A DNA stretch of 64,000 nucleotides. It comes from Ficedula albicollis. Taxonomy: Eukaryota > Chordata > Aves > Passeriformes > Muscicapidae. The translations under genes and the position numbers were made by a program. The notes beneath the pieces are model-generated. The model was not told the DNA's origin, did not search any database, and worked only from the letters and a program-made list of their open reading frames with translations. How positions within the stretch are numbered: the stretch's first letter is position 1; the number at the start of each line of letters is the position of its first letter. The stretch lies in the NCBI RefSeq assembly GCF_000247815.1, contig NC_021677.1:16012543-16076542 (forward strand). Direction: 5' to 3'. This document shows positions 1 through 13,385 of this stretch, piece by piece.

Positions 1-308
1 GATAACAACTCAGCGAGGGTAGAACTGCCACAAAAAAGGGGATCTCATGGAGTTTTGCAGCCAAGCTCCACCCCAACTGTCCCAGGGAGGTCACTGTCCT
101 GAAGGTCACTCCTTGATTCTGTTCTGCCCAGAGCATGCAGCGAGCTGGAGGCAGGAGGAGGTCTCTACCCATTCCTGCAGGGGTTAATCCCAATCCCTGC
201 ACTGCCCTGCTAGAGGAGCACAGGCTGCAAAGGAGAGGCTGTCGGGAGAGGACTCCCCAGCCACGCAGTGTGGCATCTGTACCGCAGGGAGGCTGCTCCT
301 CCTCAACA
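1..308. other. Intergenic, nothing recognised
   Basis: Ordinary mixed-composition sequence with no recognisable exon, repeat or RNA gene. It ends in a CAA-rich stretch that leads into the direct repeat bordering the first poly-G block. Confidence 0.5.
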
Positions 309-336
309 ACAACCACCAAAAAAAAAAAGAAGAAAA

Positions 337-745
<409 letters not shown>

Positions 746-771
746 AACCACCAAAAAAAAAAAGAAGAAAA

Positions 772-3267
772 AAAAAAAAAAAGGTCATTTTTCTTCTCCC
801 CCCCCGCTCCTCCCCCCTTCCAGAAAGTCTTGGTTTCATCCCACTGTGGAACAAAAACAAATGCTCTAAACCGCAACATTTTTCACAAACCGGAATTTCT
901 TGCAGTCTGGCCAGCCTTGGTGGATCAATACCAGGCATTTCTTCCCTCCTCTGCTCTGGCCTTTCCCTTCCAGCCTCCTGCCCCCGCCCCACTCACCGAA
1001 GGGAATAAGGGAGCTGGAGGTGTCGAACGGAGGAGTCGGGAACACTCCAGCTCGGTTTTAAACGGGACAGAAAAAACACTGGCGTCAGCCGGAGCACCAG
1101 GGCAGGCCTTGAGACCTTGTTTTGGATTTTGCAGAGACTATCCCTGGGGAGAGCTGCCTTTTTTTTTTTTTTTTAAAATGCATGGTTTTGTTTGTAAGTT
1201 AAAAGTCTCAGGATTTGCAGTCTTTGAAGCACGGTCAGCCTGCCAGATGGAATTAGTCAGTGCCTTTCTGTCGGAAATCCCAGGCAGATGAAGCGGGATG
1301 GAGGGACAGCATTTCTCTCATTTACCAGGAAACCCCCTGCACTGACACCCATAAATTCAACCAGAGAGCTCTGCAGCACCCAAAGAGCAGGCAGGACTGA
1401 AGGCAGGAAGGCAAGCAGAGGTCCAAAGCTTTCATGTGCATGGATCACTGTGGCACCACTGAAGGCAGTGGCCCCCAAGCAGATTTACACTGCTCAAGAT
1501 CCAGCCCAGATGTTTTGCTGGTCCTTGCCTGAAGCTATAGGATGTCAATGGACTTTCCTCTGCTTAAAAGTGGTGCTGAATTTGGCTGTCTCTGCCTCAC
1601 ACCATCTTTCCACTTCTTCCCACCATGGCCTGTTTCAAACCTTCCTATTTGTGGACTCCTCACACTGAGCACTCTCACTCCCAGGTGAGCAGTCTCCTTC
1701 TGCCATATTCCTCAGTGAGCTCTTGCCTCCCTTCACACACACACCCTCAATCTCACATCTAAGCCCAAGAATCTTTGGCATTTTCCCAATCTCTTTTCTC
1801 CTATTTGTCTCTTTCCTGAGCCCAGCGTTTGAGTGGGGCTCAACTACTCAACCACTGAGTGTCTTTCCTGAGCTCCCCATGTCTCTGCTGCAAGCTTCAG
1901 GTCACTCCTCAGGCAGTCTGCTGACAAAATTACACTTGGAGAACATGCACATATTTCCACATCATCCAAAACACCACCCAAGAGGAGAGCTAGTACCGCT
2001 TGTTCCAAACACGAAATGTATGGGTGACAGCCCATCACAAAAACATCCATGGATGTGGGAAGACTGCAACTGAGCTAATCACTGACCAGCTGAGACCTCA
2101 GCTTCATTTCTCACAAGGTTTGGAAAGGGCAGAGAGGCTGCTGTGGTGTTGGTGCTATCAAAGCAGCCACGCATACAAATGCGCAGAGACAGCACATTTC
2201 ACCTTTGAACTCTCCAAACCTCCCAGCAGCACAGTGGTTACACCATCAGGGTGGTCCAAGAGGCACCTAAGTGACCACAGTGCTCAAATACTTGAGGAAT
2301 AGATGGATCTCTGTGACTGAGGGATGGATTTCAGTGATGGGTCTCTGAACAAGGTCTTTTTTAACCAGGCAAGAGGCAGTATCTCAAGATCAACAAGCAT
2401 GTGCAATTTATTGCTGGTTTTATGATAAATAACTGAACAACCAAAATCAAAGCCAGTTTTTAAAACTCTTTACAAAAGCCTTGCAACTGCTCTACAATCA
2501 CACTAGCAGCAATCAGCCTGTGGGGTAAATGCTGGCTATCTGCAGGGGTGAATGTCTTCCTTCCAGCTCCTATCAACCTCTGGACCAGGTCCTCTGAGAC
2601 CCCCAGTACATCCACAGAGTAACACGGCCCTGTGGTGATTAAATGCAGCTCCAGCCACCTGAACATCCACATCCCAAAGCCACCTGCACTACAGGAAGGT
2701 AAAAAACAATGCCAGAGAGCTGGAACCAACACACAGCTGTTGCCAGCTCTGTTCATGGTACTGGTGAACACCATGAAAAAACGAGACCAGTCAAAGCAAA
2801 CAACTTATTTCCAGCACTCAGAGTACAAGGTAACTCAAAAGGCCAATCCTCCTCTTTACATCAGGTCTATCCATGAGCCCAAGCTGCTGCTTCTTCAATT
2901 CCTTCCTTCACATGGTGCCTTCTCTGGGCCCCTGATGGACCACTGACTAGTTCAGCATCTTTATTCAGAGCACAGACTTAGGAAACATCAATCTCCAAAA
3001 ACACCAAATCAGATCACCAAAGCAGGCAACAGTGTGCAGCTGTCACCTGGGCTCTTTATTACTACAGGAGTAAGCACTGAGGCTTGCTCAACCAAGCAAG
3101 AAATGCATGCTTGGGGTGGGTAGAGCAGAAGCTGGACTCCTACATTTTGATTGCACTCTGTCTGCTCAGAAAGACATGCCACTGCAGAGCACAGCATTTG
3201 GCTTTCATCCACCTCACACCTTCCCTCCACCTTGCAGCCTCCCAAGCAGCCTGCCCCCCCCCATACA
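772..3267. other. Intergenic, no gene recognised
   Basis: Contains a T-run near 1159-1174 and a short CA-rich patch near 1735-1745. The open frames here are short (up to about 150 codons), overlap each other on both strands and match no family I know. No splice-bounded conserved exon was recognised. Confidence 0.5.
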
Positions 3268-3612
3268 AGGATTCACAGAAGCACAGGAGTAAGGTTGAAG
3301 GGACCACAGGGGTCATCTGGTCCAACCTCTCTGCTCAGGCAGGGTCACCTCACAGCACATGGCACAGGATTGTGTCCAGATGGTTCTTGAATATCTCCAC
3401 TGAGGGAGACTCCACACCCTCTCTGGGCAATCTGTTCCAGTGCTTGGTCACCTGCACAGCAAAGAAGTTCTTCCTCATATTCAGGTGGAACTTCCTGTGC
3501 ATCAGTTTCTGCCCTTTGCTTGGCACCACTGAAGAGCCTGGTTCCATCCTCTTGACGTGATGGGTCATGGACAGCTTGTTGTTCACCAGGACCCCCAGGT
3601 CCATGTGCCTGC
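3268..3612 (-). mobile_element. CR1 LINE, 3' end with internal deletion
   Basis: Read on the minus strand, this encodes the end of the CR1 ORF2 protein, with recognisable stretches [28 protein letters not shown] and [10 protein letters not shown]. The CR1 3' tail follows at the low-coordinate end, with the typical wording 'ggtcatctggtccaacctct' and an 'attcacagaa' terminal repeat remnant. The reading passes directly from the DLGVLV segment to the KRMEPGSS segment at about 3556. In intact CR1 these lie far apart, so an internal deletion removed the section between them. The element is 5'-truncated and dead. Confidence 0.9.
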
Positions 3613-5855
3613 AGAGGGGAAAGCCAGACCTAGGCAGGGGCTCCCCTAACCAGCCTGCAGAGTGGTCCCCATGGGCTTTGTTTCCTTGCTGCAAGCAGAA
3701 GGGGGCAGAGAACAAGAGTGATTTAATTTACTGGAGGTCTGGCCCCATTATCTACCACTTTGTGCATATTTAAGGGACGCTATGAAGCTGCCAACATGGC
3801 CCACAGCTGGGCAGAACATGAGTAACCCTAGTTTAGAGGAAGAGGCAACAAAAGAACCTAAGAGAGGTCTGAAACCAGGAAAACAGGCTTGTTTATGAAG
3901 CCAAAGAGAGAGTGCAGCGTATTCCAAGACCAAGGGAATTTTTCTCGCAACATTACTTTGCCTTGGCTACCTGGCCACTCTCACATAAACAATGGAGACA
4001 CACCAAGAAAGCAAGGAGACTTCACAGAGGTTATAAAAATATCACTTGTGTAATTAGACTGAATCAAAACTCATGACTTTCTGGTTGGAAGGAATGTGTG
4101 TGTTTCCCCTCTCGTTTCTTTTTTTCCTCTTTTCAGTTTTTTTTTTTCCCTCATGAAAAATCTAGATAAACAAGAGCCCTAGGATATTGGATGGTTCCTT
4201 GCATATTGTTTAAAGAGCAGAAACAACAACAACAACAGCAACCACTGTGGAGAGGAGGAGAGTTTGTGATTGATGCTGCACTGCCCCTGTTTTTCTCTGT
4301 TTGCAGGAGCCCTTCTCACCCTTGCTCTGCCCCACACAATGTCCAGCCCCAGGACAGAATGGGGCACCTTTCCATTCCCACTCTTCCCCCAGCCCCAGCA
4401 GCACACTGCCAATGGGTCACGTATGTAACTAACTGTGGCAAATTGGATTTACATTCCTGCCTCTCTCCTCGGCTTCACGGGCAATTCACTCACTGCCTCC
4501 CTCCAGACAGATAGCTGCAAACAGAGGAGGGGAAAAGACACCCCTCTAGACAGCCTTGCCTGCCATGGCTAGTTCATGAACTCTGCAAGGCAGGCACTTC
4601 CCACTGCCCTGCACAAGGAGCCCACAGCCCTGCGAGATCTCCCCCACACATTCTCATCCACGATAGCCACCAACATTCACCCACTTTCTAAAATGCTTTG
4701 GATTAACAGCATGAGTGTTGCCAGCTTTCAGCTTCAAAAATGTTGTGTGTGGCCCTAGAACAGAATGATATAGGCTTCAGAATAATAAGACTTAACCAAC
4801 CCAAAAGTATTTGGAGTATTTTTCATCTGTTTTCTTATTTGGACCCTCGAGGCTTCATATTTTCAAGTGAAGTTATTTTCTTCCAGGATCAAGAGAGCTG
4901 GAAATGCTAGTCTGAAAAAAATAAAAATAAATAGAAAGCTGAGAATCTCATTCAGCCTCTTGATTCCAAGAGCTCAAATAAAGACCACAAGTCTCAAATA
5001 AAATCCACAAACATCATAAGCTTCACGATGATATTCGACAAGGGATGCCAATGTTTAGAAGCATGAAATGATAATTCCTACCTCACTGGATCTGGTTCTA
5101 TTTTCTTTTTCTCACCTCAAATTCAATGGCTGTTTTTCTGTTTTTCTGTAGGGACTCTATTTCTAGACAAACAACTTAATTTCTTCCCATACATCAGAGG
5201 GTGTAATCCTACCTATCTGCTAATTGCTTTTGAAATTCTTTAGTCCTCGATGCTTCACAAAAACAAACAATTCAATAGAAGAAAAAACCCAAGTAATGGT
5301 CGTAATGAGAAAAACTGCATCAAGAGTTCCCTGTTTACCCTTTCTGTTAGTTTACTGCTACTCAATCAGCTCTTGTGTGCCCCTAGGTTGTTCTCTTCTG
5401 ATCCAACAGAAGATGGATATAGGGACGGATGGAGAGCAAACTCCTAGGAAAGAGAGACCCTGAGTGGGAGAAACCCCAAGCTCTTCTGAGCCTCCTTACC
5501 TTTGGAGAGACAAAAGACACACAAAACAGAAAGCTTCAGAGTTTCCAGTGCTGCCCAAAACATTTATATTTTCTCTTTTTTTGCCCAACTATCATAGATA
5601 AGGAGAAAAAAACCCACAAAACTATTTAGAACAACAAACTTCCTTTTATTTCCTGTCATCAGAGTAGCCAAAGTTCCCCCTTAGAAAAGGGTTTAGAAAA
5701 ATGGTGATCCCCTGCCTCCTTTACACATTTGCTGTAAACACACTCTAAAGTCATGCTGTGCTCCTTTGGGGCACATTTGGCAGTACACAGATAAAGGACC
5801 CCCATTGAGAGAGAGAGACACACACTTCAGCTGGGTGGCTGTATGTAGACATGTC

Positions 5856-5874
5856 ATCACTGCCTTCTAGAGGT
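5856..5874 (-). promoter_or_regulatory. Possible CTCF-like motif
   Basis: The sequence 'cactgccttctagagg' resembles the reverse complement of the CTCF core (YGCCMYCTRSTGG) with two mismatches. It is isolated in AT-moderate intergenic sequence. A match of this quality is expected by chance now and then in 64 kb. Confidence 0.2.
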
Positions 5875-8800
5875 GAAACCAAGAAGAGATAGCAGTGTGA
5901 CACACTGTCGCCAGCTATTCAAATTCCAGCAGCTTCAACTGCTCTCAAAAGGTGTTGATCCAAAGAAAACATGAAATAGAAGTCAATGGATCTGAGTGGA
6001 AAATATTATAGCAGTCAAACAGGCTGCTCCAATAACACTACCTCTACCCACAGGTATGTTTGAAGGGGATGGGGAGAGAAGGGGAAAAGAGAGAAGGTTC
6101 TGTGCTGAAGATCTGAGAAGTTTGGGCTTGTTTGGGGATGAGGTTTTTCCCTGCAGAAATCACTGCCACTACTAGCGAGCTGTGCAAGTCCCAGAATGCC
6201 AGAGGCTGATGGGAGATGGAAATATCCTTCATGAACTGCTACAAGCAGCCACAGGGCCTTCCATAAACCACTGCAAGCTCAAATTAGGGTCATTAACATA
6301 TAACAAGGTCATGGCCCAACCATTTATGAATGCGCATGGCAGAGCTGTGATGAATAAATTCATGCAGCATCACACTCCACTACTGGTTATCCATGCCCAT
6401 AACCTCCAGCCTCCTGCCAAGGGGCATCCTTCTGGGTAAAACAGTCACGTGCAAAGCTTGTTCCACAAGCAAATCAGAACAAATGTTAGGGCTAAAAACT
6501 TGGTTTACAGACTCTCTCACTCCAGGGAGCAACAAAACCAGTTTTGCACCCAGCAGAAGTCACCCTCTTTCTAGTATCTTCACACACATTCAGAGATATG
6601 CACCCCCAGCACACGCCGAGTGTTTGCATGGAGACACCCAGAGAACAACTCTGCAGCAAGCTCCTGGATCCACGGGCCAGCAGAGATGGCCGAGGTGCTC
6701 TGCAAGAGGAGAAGCTCTGCTTGTGCAGCAAGGAAGCACAGCTGCTGTGGCAATGGCATTTCAGCAGGTCAGATCCCAGTCTGGAAAGCAGCATTCCATC
6801 TTGACTCATCCCTGCCTGGAGGGTTAGCAGTGCACAAGAGGCCGGGAGCACGAGGCTGCACTAGTCGTGCAGCACATCTGCTCCCTTATCTCAACACATG
6901 GACAGCTCCCACTAGCATGATCCACCCCTTATTTTCACATCCACCAAAATACATTGAATTCCTTCCTTCCCCCTCAGAAATCCAGTGCTGGCCTAGCGCA
7001 CCACCTTCTTGTTGGACAGCTCAGCCACTCCAAATTCATCCCGCCAATGCTGGTGAGAGATGAAACCAGACCCTGGGGCTCCAGCCGAGAGCTGGTCCCT
7101 CTCCAGGTCCCTGAGAAATCCTTTGTGGTCACAGGGACGTCACTGCTGAGGTGGGATCTACCTCAGACTGAGGAGGCTGCCTCTGGTTGTCATTAGCTGT
7201 ACTAAGGATTTGAAGGACACGGAGGCATCAAGCCAGCTTCTACGCCAAAATGCAGAGATCCTACATTTGCAGAACATGCATCTGGCCTTCATTAATTCCT
7301 AACTGGTCCAACGTGGAATCAGAGTGGGGGGCAGGGAGGGAGCTAACACACTGAACAGGGAACAGGATGTCTTGCTTTGAAGATGCGTCTGATGGGGGAA
7401 TGTCTTACCCAACAAGCTCAAGCTGCAGCATCAGCAGGACTGTGCATGGCCCTGGGTGCTTGTGTGGGACAGCCTCCAGCAAGGGCTTGGCCTCAGTTTA
7501 TCACGGTGGTCGTCACACGCCTTAGGATGGTAGCCAGGATGCAGGCTAAGGAGATTGGAAATTCAGCCATGAAAAGGTGATGAGATGGTCTTCTACCCAG
7601 ACAAAAGGAGCAACTGGACTCAAACATATTGCCAGCCCTTCAAGAGCAGATCTCAGAGCACGGGCAGGCTGGAGAAATGAGGTGTCAACATTCATCCTTT
7701 CCCTCCACATGGCTGGAGGCACGACCAACTTTTCCCTAAGGACCTGAGAATAAACAGATAACTAACTAAACACACTACAAAGATCCACGTTTCCTCCAAG
7801 AGGGAAGAGCATCCCCTGTCTGGAAGGCACAGGGGTGGCAGATTGAGTCTGGCTGACAGGAATCAGAGTCCATCTGTGAGCGTGGCTATGAGTGTACATG
7901 TTAGAGTGATTCAGCACGGATGAATATCTAGATAGGTGGGTCGCTGAGCACGCAGCTGAGCGTGCCTGTGTGGGCAGCAAAGCACATGGCAGCATATCAG
8001 GACACAAGCAGCCTGTGGATAAACAAGTGAAAGGACACAGCAGAGCAGGGGACAGGTTTGGAGGAAGAAGTCAAGAACTGTGCCAGCTTCTGTCTTCCAT
8101 TAAATCTGGAACATTCCCTCACTTGGCTCGCAAGGAAAAGCGGCCGATAGCCTGTCTCTCCTTGGTGGCATCAGGTGGTGACACTTGCACTGATTTGGTG
8201 CTCAGAAATGGGGCAGACCTTGGGTTGACCTGAGCTCTAAATGACGGAACGGGAGCTGCGGGAAATGACGGTGTAAACAGGAAGGTATGAGATAAATAAG
8301 AGATGGGGAGGGAAGACATCCATTTAAAGTGGCAGCTGCTTTTTACCTTCATTTCACCTCTTCTGCTCAGCTAGAAATCAAGGCCCCCACCCTTTCCTGC
8401 TTGCCTGTCAGAACAGCATACACTTGCCACTTAAAGCTCTTTCCTAGCTGATGCAAAGCTTGCTGCATGCCCCTGCTAGCACCACGGTGGAGGCTGTCCA
8501 GGAAACCGGGGAGAACATGCCTACATGCTCCAACAACGTGAAGGAATAGACTGGGTACAAGGTTTCCAGCTAGCTCCTGTCTTAGGAGAGCCAGAGCTGT
8601 TATATGCAACACAACAATGCCAGTGATCTCCCCTCCACCTCCTCCAGCTGAGGTTGTGCTAGATGCTGGACAATCATGTGATGCAAGATGGGGCCTCCTC
8701 CTCAGCATTTAGGGCAGTTAGAGGGAACAAAATACATCAGGGAGGAGTGACCAACTCCAAGTGATGTGATGAAATGGAACAGAGGGAAGAAGAGGGAGTA

Positions 8801-11800
8801 AGTTCTCTTCCAGCTCCATCCAGGGTTAGGTGTCTCCAGGAACAGAAGCTTGCTCAGCATCAGTCCAATCTCAACTTCTGCAAGCTGCAACCTGTGCCTT
8901 TTAGGGACAGTACTCTGCCCTGGTGGTCTCAGAAGAGGGATCAGCCTTTAGTTTCTGCAGCCTGATGCAGCTCCACTTTTAAGCCACGTTTAACATAGCA
9001 AATCTACATTTAGATATTAGGCATCCACAGTTCTGTGCTCCCACTCCCAGGTCACAAACAGCCTTTTCCCATTCTGATGACTTAACAACCAGTAAAAAGG
9101 GATGGGGAACCTTTTGGTCAGCCCAAGCATTTTTTGTTTCCTCCTCAGGATTGCATGCTCCTTGCCTAGAATGAGATGTTAGTCTTGCAGTTTCTGATCA
9201 TTCCTACTGGCAGCTGCCTTTCCCTTTGCTCAGCTCCCCCCTGATCCCTTCCAGGCTGTGCCCTGCATTTCCAGGGCAACATACAGAACTGTCCCAGCAC
9301 AGTGTAGAAGGGATCAGCCCCATTTATCTGGAAAGAAAAAAAAACAAGCCAAAGCCAACCATCTCAGCCCTGTTACAGAAACCCAGTTAAGTACACAAGC
9401 TAAACAAAACACAATTAGGTTTCCTTTGGCCAGCCTGGAACATATGGTATTCGTCAGCCAGTCGTGTTCCTCTCTCAGTTCTGGCAGGAGATAGCTAACT
9501 TGTTCCAAGCACTGAGAAAGCTCCTGGAAAGTCAGCATGCTGAGCAAACTTTTGGAGGGGGGCTAGCTGGGGATATAATAGCTCACACAGACACAGATTT
9601 GACAGCATTTCTTCCACATTGTTCAGTGCAGCTCTAGGTTACAATGCCTCTGGCTTTAGTACATTCCTGGTTCACATTGTTCCCAGTGGTATTGCATCTC
9701 TAAGCCCTCATTTGCTAAGCACACACACAGTTTGGGGGTTGAGGGCTCCTATCAAGTAGGAAGACAAAGGTGTGGAAGGAAGAGAGGTTCCTGTGGATTT
9801 GGGCTCTTAAAGAAATCCTAAAATGACAAATTGCTTCCATGAACGGCACAGCAAGACCTTTTTTGCGCTACCTTTCCAATGCAGGCTGAAAATGGCTGCT
9901 GCCATCCCAGAATGGATTGGTGAGCAGCTCTCCAGCAAGCAAATGACAACAAATGCTGTGGTGTCACAGAGACTGGTGGCTGTGGAAAGGAATAGCCTCC
10001 ACATTTGGTCACCAACCAGAAACCTGCTTGAGGAGTCTGGCTCTGTGCTAGGCATAGTCTGCTCTGCTGCAGTTTACAAAGCAGTCAGCAAAGAGCTGAT
10101 TCACAGAGAAATGAGCCCATGTTCTAATACAAGGAACTGGAAAATGTGCTGCAGTACAGTAATATCTGCAAAACAACTGCCACAGCAAAATCAGTTATGT
10201 CTGTGGGGAAAGGAAGCTGATACAGGACCATTGATTTATTCCAGTTTCAGACTGGAAGTGAGCAGAGTGCAGAGTCCAGGCCTGCATGAGAGTTTCAGCT
10301 GCTTTTTGTGTCCTCATAGCTCAGCCTCATAATTGCCAGAGCTGGTCTGATATCGCTTGCACAGGTTTGCTTGGTCTGCTGGAGGCCTTTTGTCAGTGAG
10401 GAAGCCAATTTATTCCCTCCAGTGCAGTTACAAGACAGCACTGCCTCCAAGTTTCTGCACTACCTTTTATCTTCCCATACACACTTGGCCTTACTGTGTA
10501 TCTGTTTCTCCCCTGTCCCTGTTGATGGACAGCCTGCTTGGCTCAGGCCACTACAGATTCAACCTAGTTTTCTTCAGGCAGTGAAAGAATGGGAAATGTG
10601 GTTGTAAAGTAGAGCAAGAGGATTTCTTCTGATCATTTCTGTGCTCTTTGGCCCACCAGAGTCTGGTTTCCTTCCTCATTTACCTGCTAGGCACAGCCAT
10701 TCTTCTTCCTTCCTTGCAAGAGGACCAGGGTACTTTAACTCCCTAATACAGCTTTTCAGTGACATTCTTGCCACATCAGTGGCACTTCAGAATCGCATGA
10801 GTTTTTCTACCTGCTCCTTGTAATCCTATACTCTTTGTAGCAAGAGGCATTCCTTCCCTTCCATTTCAGCTTTTCGCCATCTAAGACCTGGCTTAGGCAA
10901 TAAGCTTCTGTATGTTCTCAGGGCATTCACATTCACCCACTTGTCAAATTTGCTGGAAATACATGCATTGGGAAAGGATATTCCACCCTGCTGGGTTGCT
11001 GTTACATACCAGCCATGCTTGCCATGATCACCATTTATGTGCTGGGGCACATCAAGGACTGAAGTGCTTGCAGAAAGCTTTTTGCACCTGTTTCTCTTAG
11101 AAACTTAGGGTGCTTAGGCCCACCACATTCAGAAATTTTGCTGGAACTCACATCTCCAGCGTGGCATTTCGTTAGGATTATGCACATGCCCTCAGTCAGC
11201 TCATCCCTGGCCTAACAGACCTGTTGCTCTTGCTCTACATCAATAACAGCAGGGGTGATTCTCCACTGAGGTTAGCGGGCATAGCACACTGCTCACAATC
11301 ACTTTTGCCACGAGCTTCACCAGTGCAGCCAGACAAGCCACCTGCCCTTTGCAGGCGGGACCAGCTGAGTTTTGGTCTCGGGAACTGAAGCATCTACTGC
11401 AGCTTCATCCTTCAAGATCACCTATCACCCTTTAGGAGCTCTGTGGAGTGCAGCAACAGTGCATCACCATCCCCTCCCCACAGCAAGGAGACAAGTGTGG
11501 CTGGCTTTTGTTCTGATCCACACCACAGACTTCAGTGGAGCCTGGTCCTGAGAGCCATTAATCTCTTTTGCTCTCAGGTCCTGCTCAGCAATACCCTACT
11601 GGGCTTTCCCCATCCATCAATACTGGCAATTTCATCTCTGTCCCTTGCTGGGCACTTCCTCCCCTTGCCTTTGAATCAGAGGGGTTTTTCCCCCTTCCTC
11701 CAAGGAGCTTGTAACATTTACTGCATGGCATTGGAATCCTTGGACTGAACCGAGTCACAGTTCAGCAAAATTAGACTGGTTTCAGCTTCCTCACAGTAGG

Positions 11801-12379
11801 AAGCTGGTCACACTGCAGCTGTCTCTGTTTTCCTGTTTAAACCATCCCGTCTTCCTAGGACTCTGTCCTCAGCGGCAGAGGAGCTGCATGGCTTCTGAAA
11901 CAGGAGATGGCAGTTGCCAAAGGCCATTTGCAAAACCATTCAGAGCGAGAGGGGACTTCACAATGTTTCAAATCAGCAAGCAGAGTTATAGCATTTGGCT
12001 CCTTCCTGCAGTTCTCCCAGTATCTCTCATTAACACCGCTTTACTACTGCTCCTCTGGGAGCCAAGTGAAATTTCTCTGGCTTCCAGGAGGGAGCTTTCT
12101 AATGCAAACCTGGTGCAATGTCCCTGCATGCCCTATTCCAGGCTGTATGACTTCACCAGAGCCACAGCAGCACCCCCTCGGTGCGCTACTTTCAGCACCA
12201 TAGCACTCCTTGTATTATTTAGGTTATCTTACAGGTTGGAAAGTGCCACACGGCGTTTTACAGGTCCTCAGAACGGTCCAACAGATCAACAATGAAACCA
12301 CACACACACAGAGACCTCAAAGGGCACCCTTATGTTGCCTAAGCCTGTGCTGACAGCTTTCAACCTGCCATGCATCCAG

Positions 12380-12680
12380 AATTCCTCCCCTTCCCTGTTA
12401 GTTCATTGAAGCCGCACAATTTTACATGAAAGAGCCTGGTGCCAAATATTCAGGGCTGCCCAGCACGGGTTACTCAGTGGCACGACCCAGATAGGCACAG
12501 CAGACAAGCTGCTCTTTCATGCAGGCAGCGAGGGCAGCTCTCAAAAATGGCCACGTGCAAATATGTGCCACGTTTGTTTTCTTGTACTGGCACCGCTCAG
12601 CAGTGCAAACACCTGAGCACGAGCATTACTTTTATGTACACAAACAGGAGAATTTGAGAGCCTGTGTTAGCCACTTGTAA
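12380..12680. promoter_or_regulatory. Candidate conserved regulatory segment
   Basis: A non-repetitive stretch with closely spaced motif-like words: a CACGTG E-box in 'gccacgtgcaaatatg' (about 12550-12565), a second 'gccacgt' nearby, and a CArG-like 'ccaaatattc'. There is no exon signal. The call rests only on motif density and the absence of repeat decay, so it is weak. Confidence 0.2.
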
Positions 12681-12859
12681 AGGAGTGTGCCCACCTCGCC
12701 TGAAAAGCTGGCGCAGCATGCAAGTGAACGTAAGCATAATAAAAAATAATAGGAAACAGACAGGCAATAGAATTAAGAGCAGCAGCCAGCTGGGATCTTC
12801 TAACCAGTGACATCAAGGGATTGCTGAGGTAATACGCTGATGGGTTTTAAATTAACTGT

Positions 12860-13385
12860 AACCACTCAGGAAAAAGATCTAGGCGTCACTGCGGACAGCT
12901 CAATGAAAACATCTGCTCTGTGCACAGAGGCCATCAGGAAAAAAAAGAACCAAAAAATGTTAGGTTGAATAGGATAAAGAACAATACCAAAAACGTTATA
13001 AATGCCACCACATAAATCAATGACACATTCACACTTGGAGCATGAGCTGAAGCCTGCTCGTCCATTTCAGAGCAGGGGTAATAGGAACAGAGGCCAAAGG
13101 AGGATGCCAAAAAATCGTTAGAGAACAGAGAAAGGTTTCCAAGGTTGTTAGGAGGAAAGATCAAGGTCCAAATGGCTCAATAGCTTGCACTAGAAGTCTA
13201 CAAAATGATGAGTGAGACAGGGCACTTTCTTATGCTAAAGAAATGGTGGCCACCTAAAAACACTCCAAAAGCATTATTGCAACAAGAAAAAGAAAGCCCA
13301 TCAATACTTTGCAGATAGCCCAGTTAACACGTGGAGCTTGATGCCACAAGGTGCCAGAGAGTTAAGCTCTCACCACACTGCCATC
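12860..13385 (+). mobile_element. Decayed CR1/L3-like LINE, 3' part of ORF2
   Basis: Although full of small deletions and stops, the sequence still reads like the end of an ancient amniote CR1/L3 reverse transcriptase frame. It begins with RDLGVTADSSMKTSA, then a K-rich segment ending KMLG, then remnants of the 'SLVRPHLEYC' region. Further on come the words 'gaagtctacaaaatgatgagtg' and 'gttaacacgtggagcttgatgccacaag', which match the distal ORF2 region of this family. The heavy decay indicates a much older insertion than the CR1 copies at 44 and 60 kb. Confidence 0.75.

Larger units (their letters stand above)
3613..12859. other. Long intergenic stretch without recognised genes
   Basis: Nine kilobases of unremarkable sequence. 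Small simple repeats occur: a CAA/CAG-type trinucleotide run near 4222-4240, a GA/CA patch near 5806-5824, and a short CA run near 12297-12310. The longest open frame is about 169 codons (9823-10332, plus) and has no recognisable domain. I saw no conserved exon with good splice sites. A CTCF-like motif at 5856-5874 is listed separately. Confidence 0.5.

Noticed and set aside
3350..3715. 121-codon minus-strand frame with clear reverse-transcriptase-like words
   Set aside because: This is the remnant CR1 ORF2 end fused across an internal deletion, not a host gene.
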